From: UBA830 sp038146925
GTDB taxonomy: Bacteria > Pseudomonadota > Alphaproteobacteria > MPNO01 > UBA830
Assembly (NCBI GenBank): GCA_038146925.1
Contig: JAYQSP010000007.1
Coordinates: 62,001-126,000 of the forward strand
Length of the DNA stretch: 64,000 nt
Reading direction: 5' to 3'
This document shows, piece after piece, positions 16,826-25,098 of the stretch. Positions within the stretch are counted from its first letter, which is position 1. Each line of letters begins with the position of its first letter. The notes under the pieces are model-generated. The model made no database searches, was not told the DNA's origin, and worked only from the letters and a program-made list of their open reading frames with translations. Both the position numbers and the translations under genes were made by a program.

Positions 16826-17635
16826 CTAAACCCCCAGCACGAATTCCCAGATCGCGACGATGGCGGCTTTTGACGCCTCGGCCTCGGGGTCGGCGGTCAC
16901 GAAGGTGTGCGGCATGCCGTCGAACTTTCGCACTTCGGCCGTGCCGCCCGTCGACCGGTACAGCGCGGCGAATTCGTCCTGCCAGGTGTGGTCGACATTG
17001 GCGTCGTCGGTGCCCTGGATGACGATCATCGGCGGCAGTTGGGTTGCCTCGCCGCGGTCGAGCAGGCGGTAGGGGTTGCCGGCGTCCATGTCGGCCTCGG
17101 TCGCAAAATAGGCGTCATGGGCGGCGACCAGGCGCTCGTTGCCGGCATCCTGCGCCATGCGATACCGGCGCAGCGGATCGAAGATCGGCCAGCCGGCGAC
17201 GAAGAAGTCGAGACGGCTGTCGGCGTCGCGCAATTCCGGCGCGGCGGGCGTCCAGGCCGGGCCGTCCGGGCACAGCGCCACGAGGCCGAGCTGCTGCGCG
17301 CCGCTGGACGATGCCAGCCCGCCGACGACAGAGGCGTCGATGCCGAGGGTCGTCGCGGCGTTGGCCTTGAACCAGCGCACGCCGTAGGACACGTCCTGAA
17401 CCGGGGCCGGGTATTGCGCCGCGTCGGACAGGCGGAAATCCAGCGCGAAGACGCCGATGCCGTGGGCCGCGAGATCTTCATGAATGACGGCATTGTTCAG
17501 CCGGTCGCCGGAGCCCCACGCGCCGCCATGGACGTCGACCAGCCAGGTGCCGTTGGGCGCGTCGGGCCGGTACAGGCGGGCCTGCAAAGCGTGGCCGTCG
17601 ATGGTGAGGTAGGGGATATCTTCGATGCTGGTCAT
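16826..17635 (-). CDS. Alpha/beta hydrolase, esterase/lipase (HSL-like)
   Basis: A 269-residue alpha/beta hydrolase. The oxyanion motif HGG is at 36-38 (VDVHGGAWG), as in hormone-sensitive-lipase and kynurenine-formamidase-like enzymes. The nucleophile elbow reads ASSSG (about 108-112) rather than GxSxG, so Ser110 is the likely nucleophile with Ala in place of the first Gly. An Asp in GTDDANVDH and His in DGMPHTF complete a plausible triad. Substrate is unknown. It lies 145 bp downstream of the DUF482 gene across a large inverted repeat. Confidence 0.85.
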   Translation of the reverse strand: MTSIEDIPYLTIDGHALQARLYRPDAPNGTWLVDVHGGAWGSGDRLNNAVIHEDLAAHGIGVFALDFRLSDAAQYPAPVQDVSYGVRWFKANAATTLGIDASVVGGLASSSGAQQLGLVALCPDGPAWTPAAPELRDADSRLDFFVAGWPIFDPLRRYRMAQDAGNERLVAAHDAYFATEADMDAGNPYRLLDRGEATQLPPMIVIQGTDDANVDHTWQDEFAALYRSTGGTAEVRKFDGMPHTFVTADPEAEASKAAIVAIWEFVLGV

Positions 17636-17675
17636 GGGCGGGGTCCGGGTTGGTGAGGAGCGATAACACTATCAT

Positions 17676-17764
17676 CCCCTCGCCCCAGCGGGGAGGGGGT
17701 TAGGGAGAGGGGAAAAAAGCCTGTATCACCCTCTCCCTGGCCCTCCCCCTCAAGGGGGAGGGGA
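17676..17764. repeat. Compound inverted repeat (REP/BIME-like)
   Basis: Three nested dyads lie between the DUF482 stop and the esterase start. AGGGAGAGGG (17702-17711) pairs perfectly with CCCTCTCCCT (17729-17738). CCCTCCCCCT (17741-17750) pairs perfectly with AGGGGGAGGG (17753-17762). On the other flank an imperfect CCCCTCG-CCCC/GGGGAGGGG hairpin is seen at about 17677-17699. The whole forms a cruciform-like unit of the kind found repeated between genes. Confidence 0.75.
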
Positions 17765-17780
17765 CCGACAATGGCGCCGC

Positions 17781-18947
17781 CTAAGGCGAGTCGTTCGATC
17801 GTTTGAAAGGAGACAGTTCGGACAGCGAATCCATCTCGTGCGCGACGCCGCGGCGTTCGCGGTCGACGAAATCGGCGACGGCGCGGCGGAAGCCCTCGTC
17901 GCGGATCCAGTGGGCGCTGTAGGTGGCGGACGGCAGGTACCCGCGGCTGATCTTGTGCGGGCCCTGGGCGCCGGCCTCGACTTTGGAGAGGCCGTTTTCG
18001 ATCGCGAACTCGATGCCGCGGTAAAAGCAGGCCTCGAAGTAGAGCATCCTGAAGCGTTCGGAACATCCCCAGTTGCGGCCCCACAGCGTGTCCGGGCCGC
18101 GCAGGTTCAGCGCCCCGGCGACGTAATCGCCTTCATGGCTGGCCATGACGAGGACGACGTTGTCGGCCATGCGCTCGCGCAGCAGCTGGAAGAACTCGTA
18201 ATTCAGATAGGCGTGGGCCCATTTGCGGTCCACGGTGTTGAGGTAGAAATGATAGAACGCCTGCATGTGCCGCTCGGTCAGGGCGTCGCCGGTCAGCACC
18301 TCGATGTCGACGGCGGCGTTTGCGGCCTCGCGCTCCTTGCGGATCATCTTGCGCTTGCGCGAATTGAGCGAGGCGAGGAAGTCGTCGAAGGTCCCGAAGT
18401 CCTGGTTCCGCCAGTGAAACTGCTGGCCCTGGCGCTGCAGAAAGCCGATCTCGCCCAGATCGTTATATTCGTCCTCCGGCGTGAAGGTGATGTGCAGCGA
18501 CGAAACCTCGTGCTGCTTGGCGAGCTCCAGCAGGCCGGCGGCGAGCAGGCGCCGGGTATGGGATTTATCCTCGCCGTCGCGGACCAGCAGGCGGGGGCCG
18601 GTGACCGGCGAGAACGGCACCGAGACCTGCAGCTTCGGATAATACTGCCCGCCGGCGCGCTCATAGGCATCGGCCCAGCCCCAGTCGAACACGTATTCGC
18701 CGTGGGAATGGTTTTTCAGGTAGCAGGGTGCCGCGCCGATCAGCCCGCCGCCGGTATCCTCGATCACGACATGCTGGGGCAGCCAGCCGGTCTCGCCGCA
18801 GGCGGCGGACGAATCCTCCAGCGTCCTGAGAAACGTATGCGACACGAAGGGGTTCTCGGGCCCGGCGCAGGCATCCCAGTCGGCGGCCGAAACCTCGCCC
18901 AGCGAAGAGAGGACTTTGACGGTAACTGTCTCGCCGCCGTCGGGCAT
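17781..18947 (-). CDS. DUF482 / FemAB-like GNAT-fold protein
   Basis: A 388-residue protein of the DUF482 (peptidogalycan/FemAB-like) family. It starts with a short N-terminus and PFVSHTFLRTLEDS (about 33-46), a family-typical opening, and contains RKRKMIRKER and the conserved GAQGPHKISRGYLP segment near the C-terminus. The fold is related to acyltransferases that transfer amino acids or acyl groups, but the reaction of this family is unknown. There is no signal peptide. It begins 9 bp after ridA on the same strand, so both are probably cotranscribed. Confidence 0.9.
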   Translation of the reverse strand: MPDGGETVTVKVLSSLGEVSAADWDACAGPENPFVSHTFLRTLEDSSAACGETGWLPQHVVIEDTGGGLIGAAPCYLKNHSHGEYVFDWGWADAYERAGGQYYPKLQVSVPFSPVTGPRLLVRDGEDKSHTRRLLAAGLLELAKQHEVSSLHITFTPEDEYNDLGEIGFLQRQGQQFHWRNQDFGTFDDFLASLNSRKRKMIRKEREAANAAVDIEVLTGDALTERHMQAFYHFYLNTVDRKWAHAYLNYEFFQLLRERMADNVVLVMASHEGDYVAGALNLRGPDTLWGRNWGCSERFRMLYFEACFYRGIEFAIENGLSKVEAGAQGPHKISRGYLPSATYSAHWIRDEGFRRAVADFVDRERRGVAHEMDSLSELSPFKRSNDSP

Positions 18948-18956
18948 CGGCGCGCG

Positions 18957-19421
18957 CTACTCTATCTCGAAAATGGCGTCGACTTCGACCGCCGCGCCGC
19001 CGGGCAGGGAGGCCACCACCACCGCGAAGCGCGCATGCTTGCCGGCGTCCTCGCCCATCACTTCGATCAGCAGGTCGGAGACGCCGTTGACGACCGCGGG
19101 TGGCTGAGTGAAATCCGGCGGCGCGTTCACGAAGCCGCCCAGCTTGACGGCCTTGGCGCGGTCGATGTCGTCGCCGACGCAGGCCTTGAGCTGCGCCAGA
19201 ATGTTGAGCCCGCAGAGCCGCGCCGCGGCGTAGCCGTCTTCCACCGACAGGTCGCCGCCGACCTTGCCGGTCGCGCTTTCATCGCCCGTGATCGACACCT
19301 GGCCGGCGATGAACACCTGATTGCCGGACCGGCGGTAGGGCACGTAATTGGCCGACGGCACGGGGGCGTCGGGCAGGGTGATGCCAAGCTCTGCGAGGCG
19401 TTGATCGATGCGTCCGGTCAT
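18957..19421 (-). CDS. RidA family protein (YjgF/L-PSP)
   Basis: A 154-residue RidA-like protein. The central segment LCGLNILAQLKACVGD and the C-terminal ARFAVVVASLPGGAAVEVDA match the family. The arginine that holds the imine substrate is present (HARF). The usual Glu of VEIEA is Asp here (VEVDA). RidA proteins hydrolyse reactive enamine/imine products of PLP enzymes; this longer subfamily is less studied. The ATG at 19421 begins a short operon with the DUF482 gene 9 bp downstream. Confidence 0.92.
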   Translation of the reverse strand: MTGRIDQRLAELGITLPDAPVPSANYVPYRRSGNQVFIAGQVSITGDESATGKVGGDLSVEDGYAAARLCGLNILAQLKACVGDDIDRAKAVKLGGFVNAPPDFTQPPAVVNGVSDLLIEVMGEDAGKHARFAVVVASLPGGAAVEVDAIFEIE

Positions 19422-19642
19422 GCTGTTTCTCCATTGTTCGGGCCGAGCCTAGCGGTCTGCTGCGGGGCGATCCAGTCTTCAAAATATTCAAACGATATCA
19501 AAGGTTTGCGTTTTGACGTTTCGTTAACCATATGTCTATTGATTCTCCGTCATACTGGACGCAAACGCGGGAAATGCGATACTGTCGCCCGGTTCATTAA
19601 CCATTTTTCACCGTCCGGCGGCAGCCGTCAGCAGAGGTACGT
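19422..19642. promoter_or_regulatory. Divergent spacer with two TTAACCAT motifs
   Basis: The 221-bp spacer separates ridA (minus) from the NDUFA12 gene (plus). The octamer TTAACCAT occurs twice in the same orientation (19524-19531 and 19597-19604), matching CtrA half-sites. A TTGACG at 19513-19518 could be a -35 for the plus-strand gene, with a poor -10 (TATTGA) 18 bp later. No RNA gene was seen. Confidence 0.35.
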
Positions 19643-19999
19643 ATGACCATAGGCACCAGATTATTCACGTGGCTGAACGGCGTGCAGGTCGGGACCGATT
19701 CCCAGGGCAATACTTATTACCGCGGCAAGCGGACCGCCAGGGGCGCGCGCGAAAAGCGCTGGGTCGTCTACGACGGCAGGGTCGAAGCGTCGCGCGTACC
19801 GCCGGCATGGCATTCCTGGCTGCACCACACTACCGACGACATTCCGGAAGACGATGTCGGGCGGCGCTGGGACTGGCAGAAGGAGCACCAGCCGAACATG
19901 ACCGGCACCGACCAGGCGTATAGTCCGCCGGGACACGTTCTGAAGGGCGGGCAACGGGCGCCCGCGACGGGCGATTACGAACCCTGGCAGCCTTCCTGA
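19643..19999 (+). CDS. NADH:ubiquinone oxidoreductase accessory subunit NDUFA12
   Basis: A 118-residue homologue of the 17.2-kDa accessory subunit of mitochondrial complex I. The family core is seen in GNTYYRG, RWVVYDG, VPPAWHSWLHH and WQKEHQPNMTGT. Alphaproteobacteria carry this subunit in their respiratory complex I, bound on the matrix-side arm. It lies 38 bp upstream of mlaD, a linkage common in the class, and away from the nuo operon. Confidence 0.95.
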   Translation: MTIGTRLFTWLNGVQVGTDSQGNTYYRGKRTARGAREKRWVVYDGRVEASRVPPAWHSWLHHTTDDIPEDDVGRRWDWQKEHQPNMTGTDQAYSPPGHVLKGGQRAPATGDYEPWQPS

Positions 20000-20037
20000 A
20001 CTGTCCGGCCGCACCGAGCTAAGGAGACCGAGGGCGC

Positions 20038-20502
20038 ATGCGCAAAAACCTTATTGAAACCGTGATGGGCGGCGTCGTGCTGATCGTTGCGGCGCTATTC
20101 ATCGTATTCGCCTACAGCAAGGCCGAAGTCGGCAAGGTCGAAGGTTACGAAATCAAGGCCAAGTTCGATCGGATCGACGGCATCCTGGCAGGCTCGGACG
20201 TCCGCATGAGTGGTATCAAGATCGGCACGGTCACTTCGTCGGCGCTGGATCCGAAGACCTACTTCGCCAACGTCTCGATGAATATCCGCTCCGATATCAG
20301 GATACCGGAAGACACTTCGATCGCGGTCTCGTCCGACGGGCTGCTGGGCGACAAGTTTCTGGCGCTGTCGCCCGGGGGCGCGGACGAGATGCTGCCGCCG
20401 GGCGGCGAGATCACGACCACCCAGGGGTCGATCGACCTGATGGGGCTCGTCGGCCAGATGATTTTCAGCCAGACCAACAAGGACGGCGAGAAGGGCAATT
20501 AG
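20038..20502 (+). CDS. mlaD: Outer membrane lipid asymmetry protein MlaD
   Basis: A 154-residue MCE-domain protein. One N-terminal membrane segment (about 9-27) is followed by a single MCE domain (about 38-115; FDRIDGILAGSDVRMSGIKI and SSDGLLGDKFLAL). MlaD forms the periplasmic hexameric ring of the MlaFEDB phospholipid transporter. No mlaE, mlaF or mlaB lies nearby, so the ATPase and permease must be elsewhere. It is placed between the NDUFA12 gene (38 bp) and DUF2155 gene (42 bp). Confidence 0.94.
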   Translation: MRKNLIETVMGGVVLIVAALFIVFAYSKAEVGKVEGYEIKAKFDRIDGILAGSDVRMSGIKIGTVTSSALDPKTYFANVSMNIRSDIRIPEDTSIAVSSDGLLGDKFLALSPGGADEMLPPGGEITTTQGSIDLMGLVGQMIFSQTNKDGEKGN

Positions 20503-20544
20503 GCCCGCCTCGATCCCGCCTTGTTTTCCGGGGAATCATTGCCC

Positions 20545-20958
20545 ATGACGCGCCCGGCGATCTGCGCACTGTTGTTTGTAGCGGCGTTCTGGCCGGCCAT
20601 GGCGCTCGCCCAGGCGTCGCCGAATCCCGATGCGACCCAGGCGCAGGCGCCCGCCGCCGCCGTGCTGCAGGGGCTCGACAAGATCACGGCGCGGATCACG
20701 GAGATCGTGGCGCCGGTGGGAGAGACGGTCCGGTTCGGAACGCTGGATATCACGGTGCGGAAATGCCACAAGCGCCCGCCGACCGAAACGCCCGAGACCA
20801 CGGTCTATCTGGAAATTCGGGAACGCCGTCTGGGCGAAAGCGCGGTCGACCTGTTCGCGGGCTGGATGTTCGCGTCCAGCCCGGCAGCCGCTTCGGTCGA
20901 GCATCCGGTCTACGATGTCTGGGTGGTCGACTGCAGAAGAGCTTCGAGTTCCGGCTGA
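20545..20958 (+). CDS. DUF2155 exported protein
   Basis: A 137-residue periplasmic protein of family DUF2155. The ATG at 20545 starts a signal peptide cleaved near ALA-QA (about residue 23). The domain follows from KITARITEI and contains FGTLDITVRKCHKRPPTETPE and the C-terminal PVYDVWVVDC; the two cysteines are conserved in the family. Its function is unknown. It sits at the usual place next to mlaD and the NDUFA12 gene. Its last 49 bp overlap the 3' end of aat on the other strand. Confidence 0.9.
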   Translation: MTRPAICALLFVAAFWPAMALAQASPNPDATQAQAPAAAVLQGLDKITARITEIVAPVGETVRFGTLDITVRKCHKRPPTETPETTVYLEIRERRLGESAVDLFAGWMFASSPAAASVEHPVYDVWVVDCRRASSSG

Positions 20959-21560
20959 GAGATTTCCGGAGGGAAAGACGCCGACCGGTCCAGTGCGGAA
21001 GCCAGTAACTGGCGAAACCCGGACCGGGGCATCTCCACGACGCCGAACTGCGCCAGGTGATCGGTAACGAACTGTGTGTCGAGCAGCTCGAAATCCCCCT
21101 TTTTCATTCGGGCCACCAGATGCACCAGCGCCACCTTGCTGGCGTCGCGTACGGTGCTGAACATGCTTTCGCCGAAGAATGCCGCGCCCAGGGCGACGCC
21201 GTACAGGCCGCCGACCAGTTTGCCGTCCTGCCAGGCCTCCACTGAATGGGCACGGCCCATTTCGTTAAGGGTGGTGTAGAGCGAGACGATCTCGTCGTTG
21301 ATCCAGCTTTCGTCGCGCCCCTCTGCCGGCGCGGCGCAGGCGCGGATGACGTCGGTAAAGGCCGTGTTGCAGCGAACCTCGAATTCGTTGCGGCGCACGG
21401 TGCGGCGCAGGCGCCGGGGAATGTGGAAGTCGTCCAGCGGCAGCACGCCGCGCTTCTCCGGATCGATCCAGTACAGCGTCGGATCGTCGCGATGCTCGGC
21501 CATCGGAAACAGGCCCACGGCATAGGCGCGTAAAAGAATTTCCGGCGTCAGGCTGGTCAT
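20910..21560 (-). CDS. aat: Leucyl/phenylalanyl-tRNA-protein transferase
   Basis: A 216-residue Aat, which adds Leu or Phe from tRNA to N-terminal Arg or Lys, creating N-degrons for ClpS-ClpA (also in this window). Family segments seen are the PMAEHRDDPTLYWIDPEKRG region, WINDEIVSLYTTLNEMGRAH, GGLYGVALGAAFFGESMFS and LLDTQFVTDHLAQFG. The ATG at 21560 gives MTSLTPEILLRAYAVGLFP; a longer in-frame start at 21635 would run into accC. It is 22 bp after the accC stop. It converges on the DUF2155 gene with a 49-bp overlap. Confidence 0.97.
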   Translation of the reverse strand: MTSLTPEILLRAYAVGLFPMAEHRDDPTLYWIDPEKRGVLPLDDFHIPRRLRRTVRRNEFEVRCNTAFTDVIRACAAPAEGRDESWINDEIVSLYTTLNEMGRAHSVEAWQDGKLVGGLYGVALGAAFFGESMFSTVRDASKVALVHLVARMKKGDFELLDTQFVTDHLAQFGVVEMPRSGFRQLLASALDRSASFPPEISQPELEALLQSTTQTS

Positions 21561-21582
21561 TGGCGGCCGATACGGGTACCGA

Positions 21583-22935
21583 TCAGTTGTCCGCAATGTC
21601 TCCCGCGACAAAGCGTTCCAGCCAATGAATATCATAATCGCCGTTTACGAAGTCCGAATTTTCGATGATCTTCTCATGCAGCGGGATCGTGGTGTGGATG
21701 CCGCCGATGACGAACTCCTCCAGGGACCGGCGCAGGCGCATCAGGCATTCGTTGCGGTTGGCGCCATGCACGATCAGTTTGGCTACCAGGCTGTCGTAAT
21801 GCGGCGGGATCATGTATCCGGCATAAAGGCCGGAATCTACGCGCACCGACATGCCGCCCGGCGGATGGTAATCGGTGATCCTGCCTGGTGACGGGACGAA
21901 GGTTTCCGGGTGTTCCGCCGTGATGCGGCATTCGATCGCGTGACCTTCGAAGGTGATGTCCGATTGCTCGAAGGACAGCGGCGACCCCGCGGCCACCCGA
22001 ATCTGTTCGCGGACCATGTCGATGCCCGTGATCATCTCCGTGACGGGATGTTCCACCTGCAGTCGGGTGTTCATTTCGATGAAATAGAATTCGCCCTCCT
22101 CATACAGGAATTCGATGGTGCCCGCATTGCGGTATCCGATCCGGCGCACTGCGTCGGCGGCGATCTTGCCGATCTTTTCCCGCGCCTCATCGTTCAGGGC
22201 AGGGGAGCGGGCTTCTTCCAGCACTTTCTGGTGCCGGCGCTGGAGCGAACAGTCGCGTTCGCCAAGGTGCACGGCGCCACCCTGACCGTCCGCGAAAACC
22301 TGAACTTCTACGTGGCGCGGCTTTTCGAGGAACTTTTCCATGTACACGGTGTCGTTCCGGAAGCTCGCCTTGGCCTCCGTCCGCGCCATGCGATAGGCGT
22401 CTTCCACTTCGTCCGCGCTGCGGACGATCTGCATGCCGCGTCCGCCGCCCCCTCCGGCCGCCTTGATCAGGACCGGATAGCCGATGTCGTCGGCGGTCTT
22501 ACGCGCGTCCGCGGCCGTTTCCAACGCCCCCTTCGATCCCGGCACGACAGGCACGCCGTTTTCTTCAACCGCTTTTTTCGCCGCGACTTTATCGCCCATC
22601 AGATCGATATGCTCGGCGTTTGGGCCGATAAAGGTGAATCCGTGTTCTTCCAGGATGGACGCGAAGCTCGCCTCTTCCGACAGGAACCCGTAACCCGGAT
22701 GAACCGCGTCGGCGCCGGTGATGGTGGCGGCCGAAACGATGGCCGGAATATTGAGATAGCTGTCCTTGGCCGGCGCCGGACCCAGGCAGACGCTTTCATC
22801 CGCCAGTCGGACATGCATGGCATCGGCATCGGCAGTCGAGTGAACCGCGACCGTCGAGATGCCCATCTCCTTGCACGCCCGGTGGATACGAAGCGCAATT
22901 TCGCCGCGATTGGCTATCAGGATTTTTTCGAACAT
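21583..22935 (-). CDS. accC: Acetyl-CoA carboxylase biotin carboxylase subunit
   Basis: A 450-residue biotin carboxylase, full length. The N-terminal MFEKILIANRGEIALRI, the ATP-grasp Gly-rich loop AAGGGGGRGMQIV (about 160-172), HLGERDCSLQRRHQKV and FIEMNTRLQVEHPVTE are intact. It carboxylates the biotin carried by AccB in the first step of fatty-acid synthesis. It lies 29 bp downstream of accB on the same strand. Confidence 0.98.
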   Translation of the reverse strand: MFEKILIANRGEIALRIHRACKEMGISTVAVHSTADADAMHVRLADESVCLGPAPAKDSYLNIPAIVSAATITGADAVHPGYGFLSEEASFASILEEHGFTFIGPNAEHIDLMGDKVAAKKAVEENGVPVVPGSKGALETAADARKTADDIGYPVLIKAAGGGGGRGMQIVRSADEVEDAYRMARTEAKASFRNDTVYMEKFLEKPRHVEVQVFADGQGGAVHLGERDCSLQRRHQKVLEEARSPALNDEAREKIGKIAADAVRRIGYRNAGTIEFLYEEGEFYFIEMNTRLQVEHPVTEMITGIDMVREQIRVAAGSPLSFEQSDITFEGHAIECRITAEHPETFVPSPGRITDYHPPGGMSVRVDSGLYAGYMIPPHYDSLVAKLIVHGANRNECLMRLRRSLEEFVIGGIHTTIPLHEKIIENSDFVNGDYDIHWLERFVAGDIADN

Positions 22936-22964
22936 TGCGTTGCCGGCCCGGCCCGATCGAGGCG

Positions 22965-23420
22965 CTATTCGACCAGCAGCAGTTCCTCGCCGAACTCGAC
23001 AGGTGTCGAATCCCCGACGAGTATCTGCACGACCTTGCCGCTTTTCGTCGCGCGGACCGGATTGTAGGTCTTCATCGCTTCGATCAGCATAACGGTCTGG
23101 CCTTCGGATACGGTGTCGCCGACCTTGATGAACGGTTCGGCGCCCGGTTCGGGTGACAGGAAGATCGTGCCGACCATCGGCGAGGTGATCGGTGTACCGA
23201 TGCGCGCTTCCGATTGAGATTCGGCATCGGCAGATGGGGCGGCAGCCGCAGCGGCGGGCGGTGCGTTGACCGTTATCGGCGGGGCGCTTCCCGCGACCGG
23301 ACGCGCCACGCGGATACGCCGACCGGTGCTTTCGAATTCGATTTCGCTCAAGCCCGTTTCGTCGAGAAGCTCCGCAAGCTTCTTGACCAGGTCCGGGTCT
23401 ATATCGAACTTGTTCGCCAT
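22965..23420 (-). CDS. accB: Acetyl-CoA carboxylase biotin carboxyl carrier protein
   Basis: A 151-residue BCCP. The N-terminal part (1-45) is the usual AccB helix region. An Ala/Pro-rich linker (about 45-75) is followed by a biotinyl domain with the biotin lysine in EAMKT (near residue 115). The ATG overlaps the aroQ stop by one base (TGATG), and accC follows after 29 bp. Together they form the aroQ-accB-accC-aat order typical of the class. Confidence 0.98.
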   Translation of the reverse strand: MANKFDIDPDLVKKLAELLDETGLSEIEFESTGRRIRVARPVAGSAPPITVNAPPAAAAAAPSADAESQSEARIGTPITSPMVGTIFLSPEPGAEPFIKVGDTVSEGQTVMLIEAMKTYNPVRATKSGKVVQILVGDSTPVEFGEELLLVE

Positions 23421-23887
23421 CAGGTTTCCTTCTTTTCCCCGGTCAGCCCCATCATCGCGTCAATCGCCAGAACATAGCCGTGCGCGCCGAATCCCGAAAT
23501 GATTCCTGTCGCACCCATGGAAATATAGGAATGCTGGCGGAAACTTTCCCGCCGGAAGATGTTCGAGATATGAATCTCCACGACGGGGAGCTCGGTAAGT
23601 ACCAGTGCATCGAGAATGGCCACCGATGTATGCGTAAAGGCGGCGGGGTTGATGATAATGCCGTCGGCGGTGTCCCGCGCGGCGTGAATCCAGTCGATGA
23701 TCTCCGCTTCGCTGTTTGACTGGCGGAAATCGAGTTTCGCGCCGACGGTTTCGGCATGCGCTTCGCACCTGGCCTGAATGTCGCCGAGGCTGTCATGGCC
23801 ATAGATTTCAGGTTCTCGAAGGCCCAGCATATTCAGGTTTGGGCCGTTTATGACTAGAAAGCGCGAAATGACGGACAATCCCCACAT
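23420..23887 (-). CDS. aroQ: 3-dehydroquinate dehydratase, type II
   Basis: A 155-residue type II dehydroquinase of the shikimate pathway. The core LVINGPNLNMLGLREPEIYG carries the catalytic Arg24 and Tyr29. IINPAAFTHTSVAILDA and VEIHISNIFRRESFRQHSY provide the substrate-binding Asn, His and Arg. ATG 23887 was chosen; a TTG nine bases later is also possible, and the upstream ATG at 23953 is too far. It overlaps accB by one base. Confidence 0.97.
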   Translation of the reverse strand: MWGLSVISRFLVINGPNLNMLGLREPEIYGHDSLGDIQARCEAHAETVGAKLDFRQSNSEAEIIDWIHAARDTADGIIINPAAFTHTSVAILDALVLTELPVVEIHISNIFRRESFRQHSYISMGATGIISGFGAHGYVLAIDAMMGLTGEKKET

Positions 23888-24096
23888 TTTCGTTCGGCGA
23901 CAACCTTTAAGGCTTACCGCAGGACGTCTCGTGTGGGCAATGGCGATAAACACCCGGAATTCCGGCGTTTGCGGAGATTGATTCGGTTGAATTCCCGGCG
24001 CCGCCGCCGAAGAAACCGGAAAAGATTACCGCAATGCGAAATCGAGTTATCCACACCTTTACTGGAATTTAACGCAATTGTTTCAGTGTCGTGGTC
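23888..24096. other. 209-bp divergent spacer between aroQ and the PAS gene
   Basis: The spacer should carry promoters for aroQ-accB-accC (minus) and the PAS gene (plus). It is Arg-codon-like in composition up to about 24020, then more AT-rich. I found no clear -35/-10 pair and no RNA gene. Confidence 0.3.
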
Positions 24097-24582
24097 ATGG
24101 ATACGCAGAATACACCCAATGCACCCGACGCCGCGCCCCAGGGCATGGAGCGTCGAATGGTGCTCCGTCTGTTGTCGCACTGGCGACAATGGTGCGGCGA
24201 CAATCAGTTTCCGTCTTTCACCGACGTGAACCCGGTCGAAATGGCGGAGATATGGGATTACTGCTTCGTGCTGGATTTCGTCGGTTACGAAGACGACCCC
24301 ATCGTCCGCACGGTCGGCGACAAACTGCAGCAGTACATGGGCGAGCCTGTCCGCAACTGTCTGCTGTCTGAGGTGCCGCCGCGGACGTTGATCGAGAACG
24401 CGGCGGGCTACTATCAGGAGATTCTTTCCCGGGGCGTGCCGATCTCGCGCGGCGGGGAGTTTGTGAAATACGACGGCATGAAGGTTCTGTACCGCAGCAT
24501 CATCCTGCCGATGAGCGACGATGGTACGGTCGTCTCCGGTCTTCTCGGCGCCGCGAACTGCCGCGAAGTACCGAACGAGTAA
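24097..24582 (+). CDS. PAS-domain protein (PAS_5-like)
   Basis: A 161-residue protein (163 from a GTG at 24091). The opening MERRMVLRLLSHWRQWCGDN and the DYCFVLDF...VGDKLQQYMGEPVRNCLLSEVPP region resemble the alphaproteobacterial PAS_5 family. LYRSIILPMSDDGTVVSGLLGAANCRE is the usual end. These are stand-alone sensor-like domains with no output domain; the ligand is unknown. It is followed after 29 bp by a small membrane protein gene. I am confident of the gene, moderately so of the family. Confidence 0.82.
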   Translation: MDTQNTPNAPDAAPQGMERRMVLRLLSHWRQWCGDNQFPSFTDVNPVEMAEIWDYCFVLDFVGYEDDPIVRTVGDKLQQYMGEPVRNCLLSEVPPRTLIENAAGYYQEILSRGVPISRGGEFVKYDGMKVLYRSIILPMSDDGTVVSGLLGAANCREVPNE

Positions 24583-24611
24583 CGCCGCGGTTCGGGGACC
24601 CGGAGCAAGCC

Positions 24612-25046
24612 ATGTCAGATATGAAAGCCTTCGAAATTCACACATTCCAGAGTGGAAAGTGGAAGATCGATTCGGTGTTTGACGATCGCGATCTGGCGCT
24701 GTTCGAAGCGCAACGCATGGACGAAAGCGGCCGGTATACCGGCATCCGGGTCATCGAGGAAATCTACGTCGAATCGACCCAGGAAACGAAAACCCGGACC
24801 ATTTTCCGCGGCAGCAAGGTCGAGCAGGCAAACGCCGAACAGCTACAAAAGGCGAAACAGACGCGGGCCAATGCCGCCAAGGCCAAAAAGAAGCCGCAGG
24901 GTAACGTTGCGCAACGCAAGGCAGCTGCCAAGCGCCGGAAGGTCAAAAAGAAATCGAACCCGGTGCGGCTGATCGTGATCACGCTGATCATCGCCATCGC
25001 GGCAGGCGGCGCGATGTTCGGCCTGCAATTCGCCCAGGGCATGTAA
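24612..25046 (+). CDS. Small C-terminally anchored membrane protein, unknown function
   Basis: A 144-residue protein. The N-terminal part (1-75) is soluble and includes a repeated FEI/FEAQRMDESGRYTGIRVIEE segment. A very basic Lys/Ala-rich region (about 78-118) precedes a single hydrophobic C-terminal segment (about 119-141), giving a tail-anchored topology with the soluble part in the cytoplasm. Similar short proteins occur in Rhodospirillales, but I know of no function. The start at 24612 has GGAG upstream. It lies between the PAS gene and ornithine decarboxylase. Confidence 0.8.
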   Translation: MSDMKAFEIHTFQSGKWKIDSVFDDRDLALFEAQRMDESGRYTGIRVIEEIYVESTQETKTRTIFRGSKVEQANAEQLQKAKQTRANAAKAKKKPQGNVAQRKAAAKRRKVKKKSNPVRLIVITLIIAIAAGGAMFGLQFAQGM

Positions 25047-25098
25047 CCCGCCGATTTCGCTTTCCGCCGGCGGTCCGACGGGCTAAAACGCGCCCGCT

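Noticed and set aside
17838..19646. 602-codon open frame on the plus strand
   Set aside because: It is antisense to the DUF482 and ridA genes, which have clear family matches.
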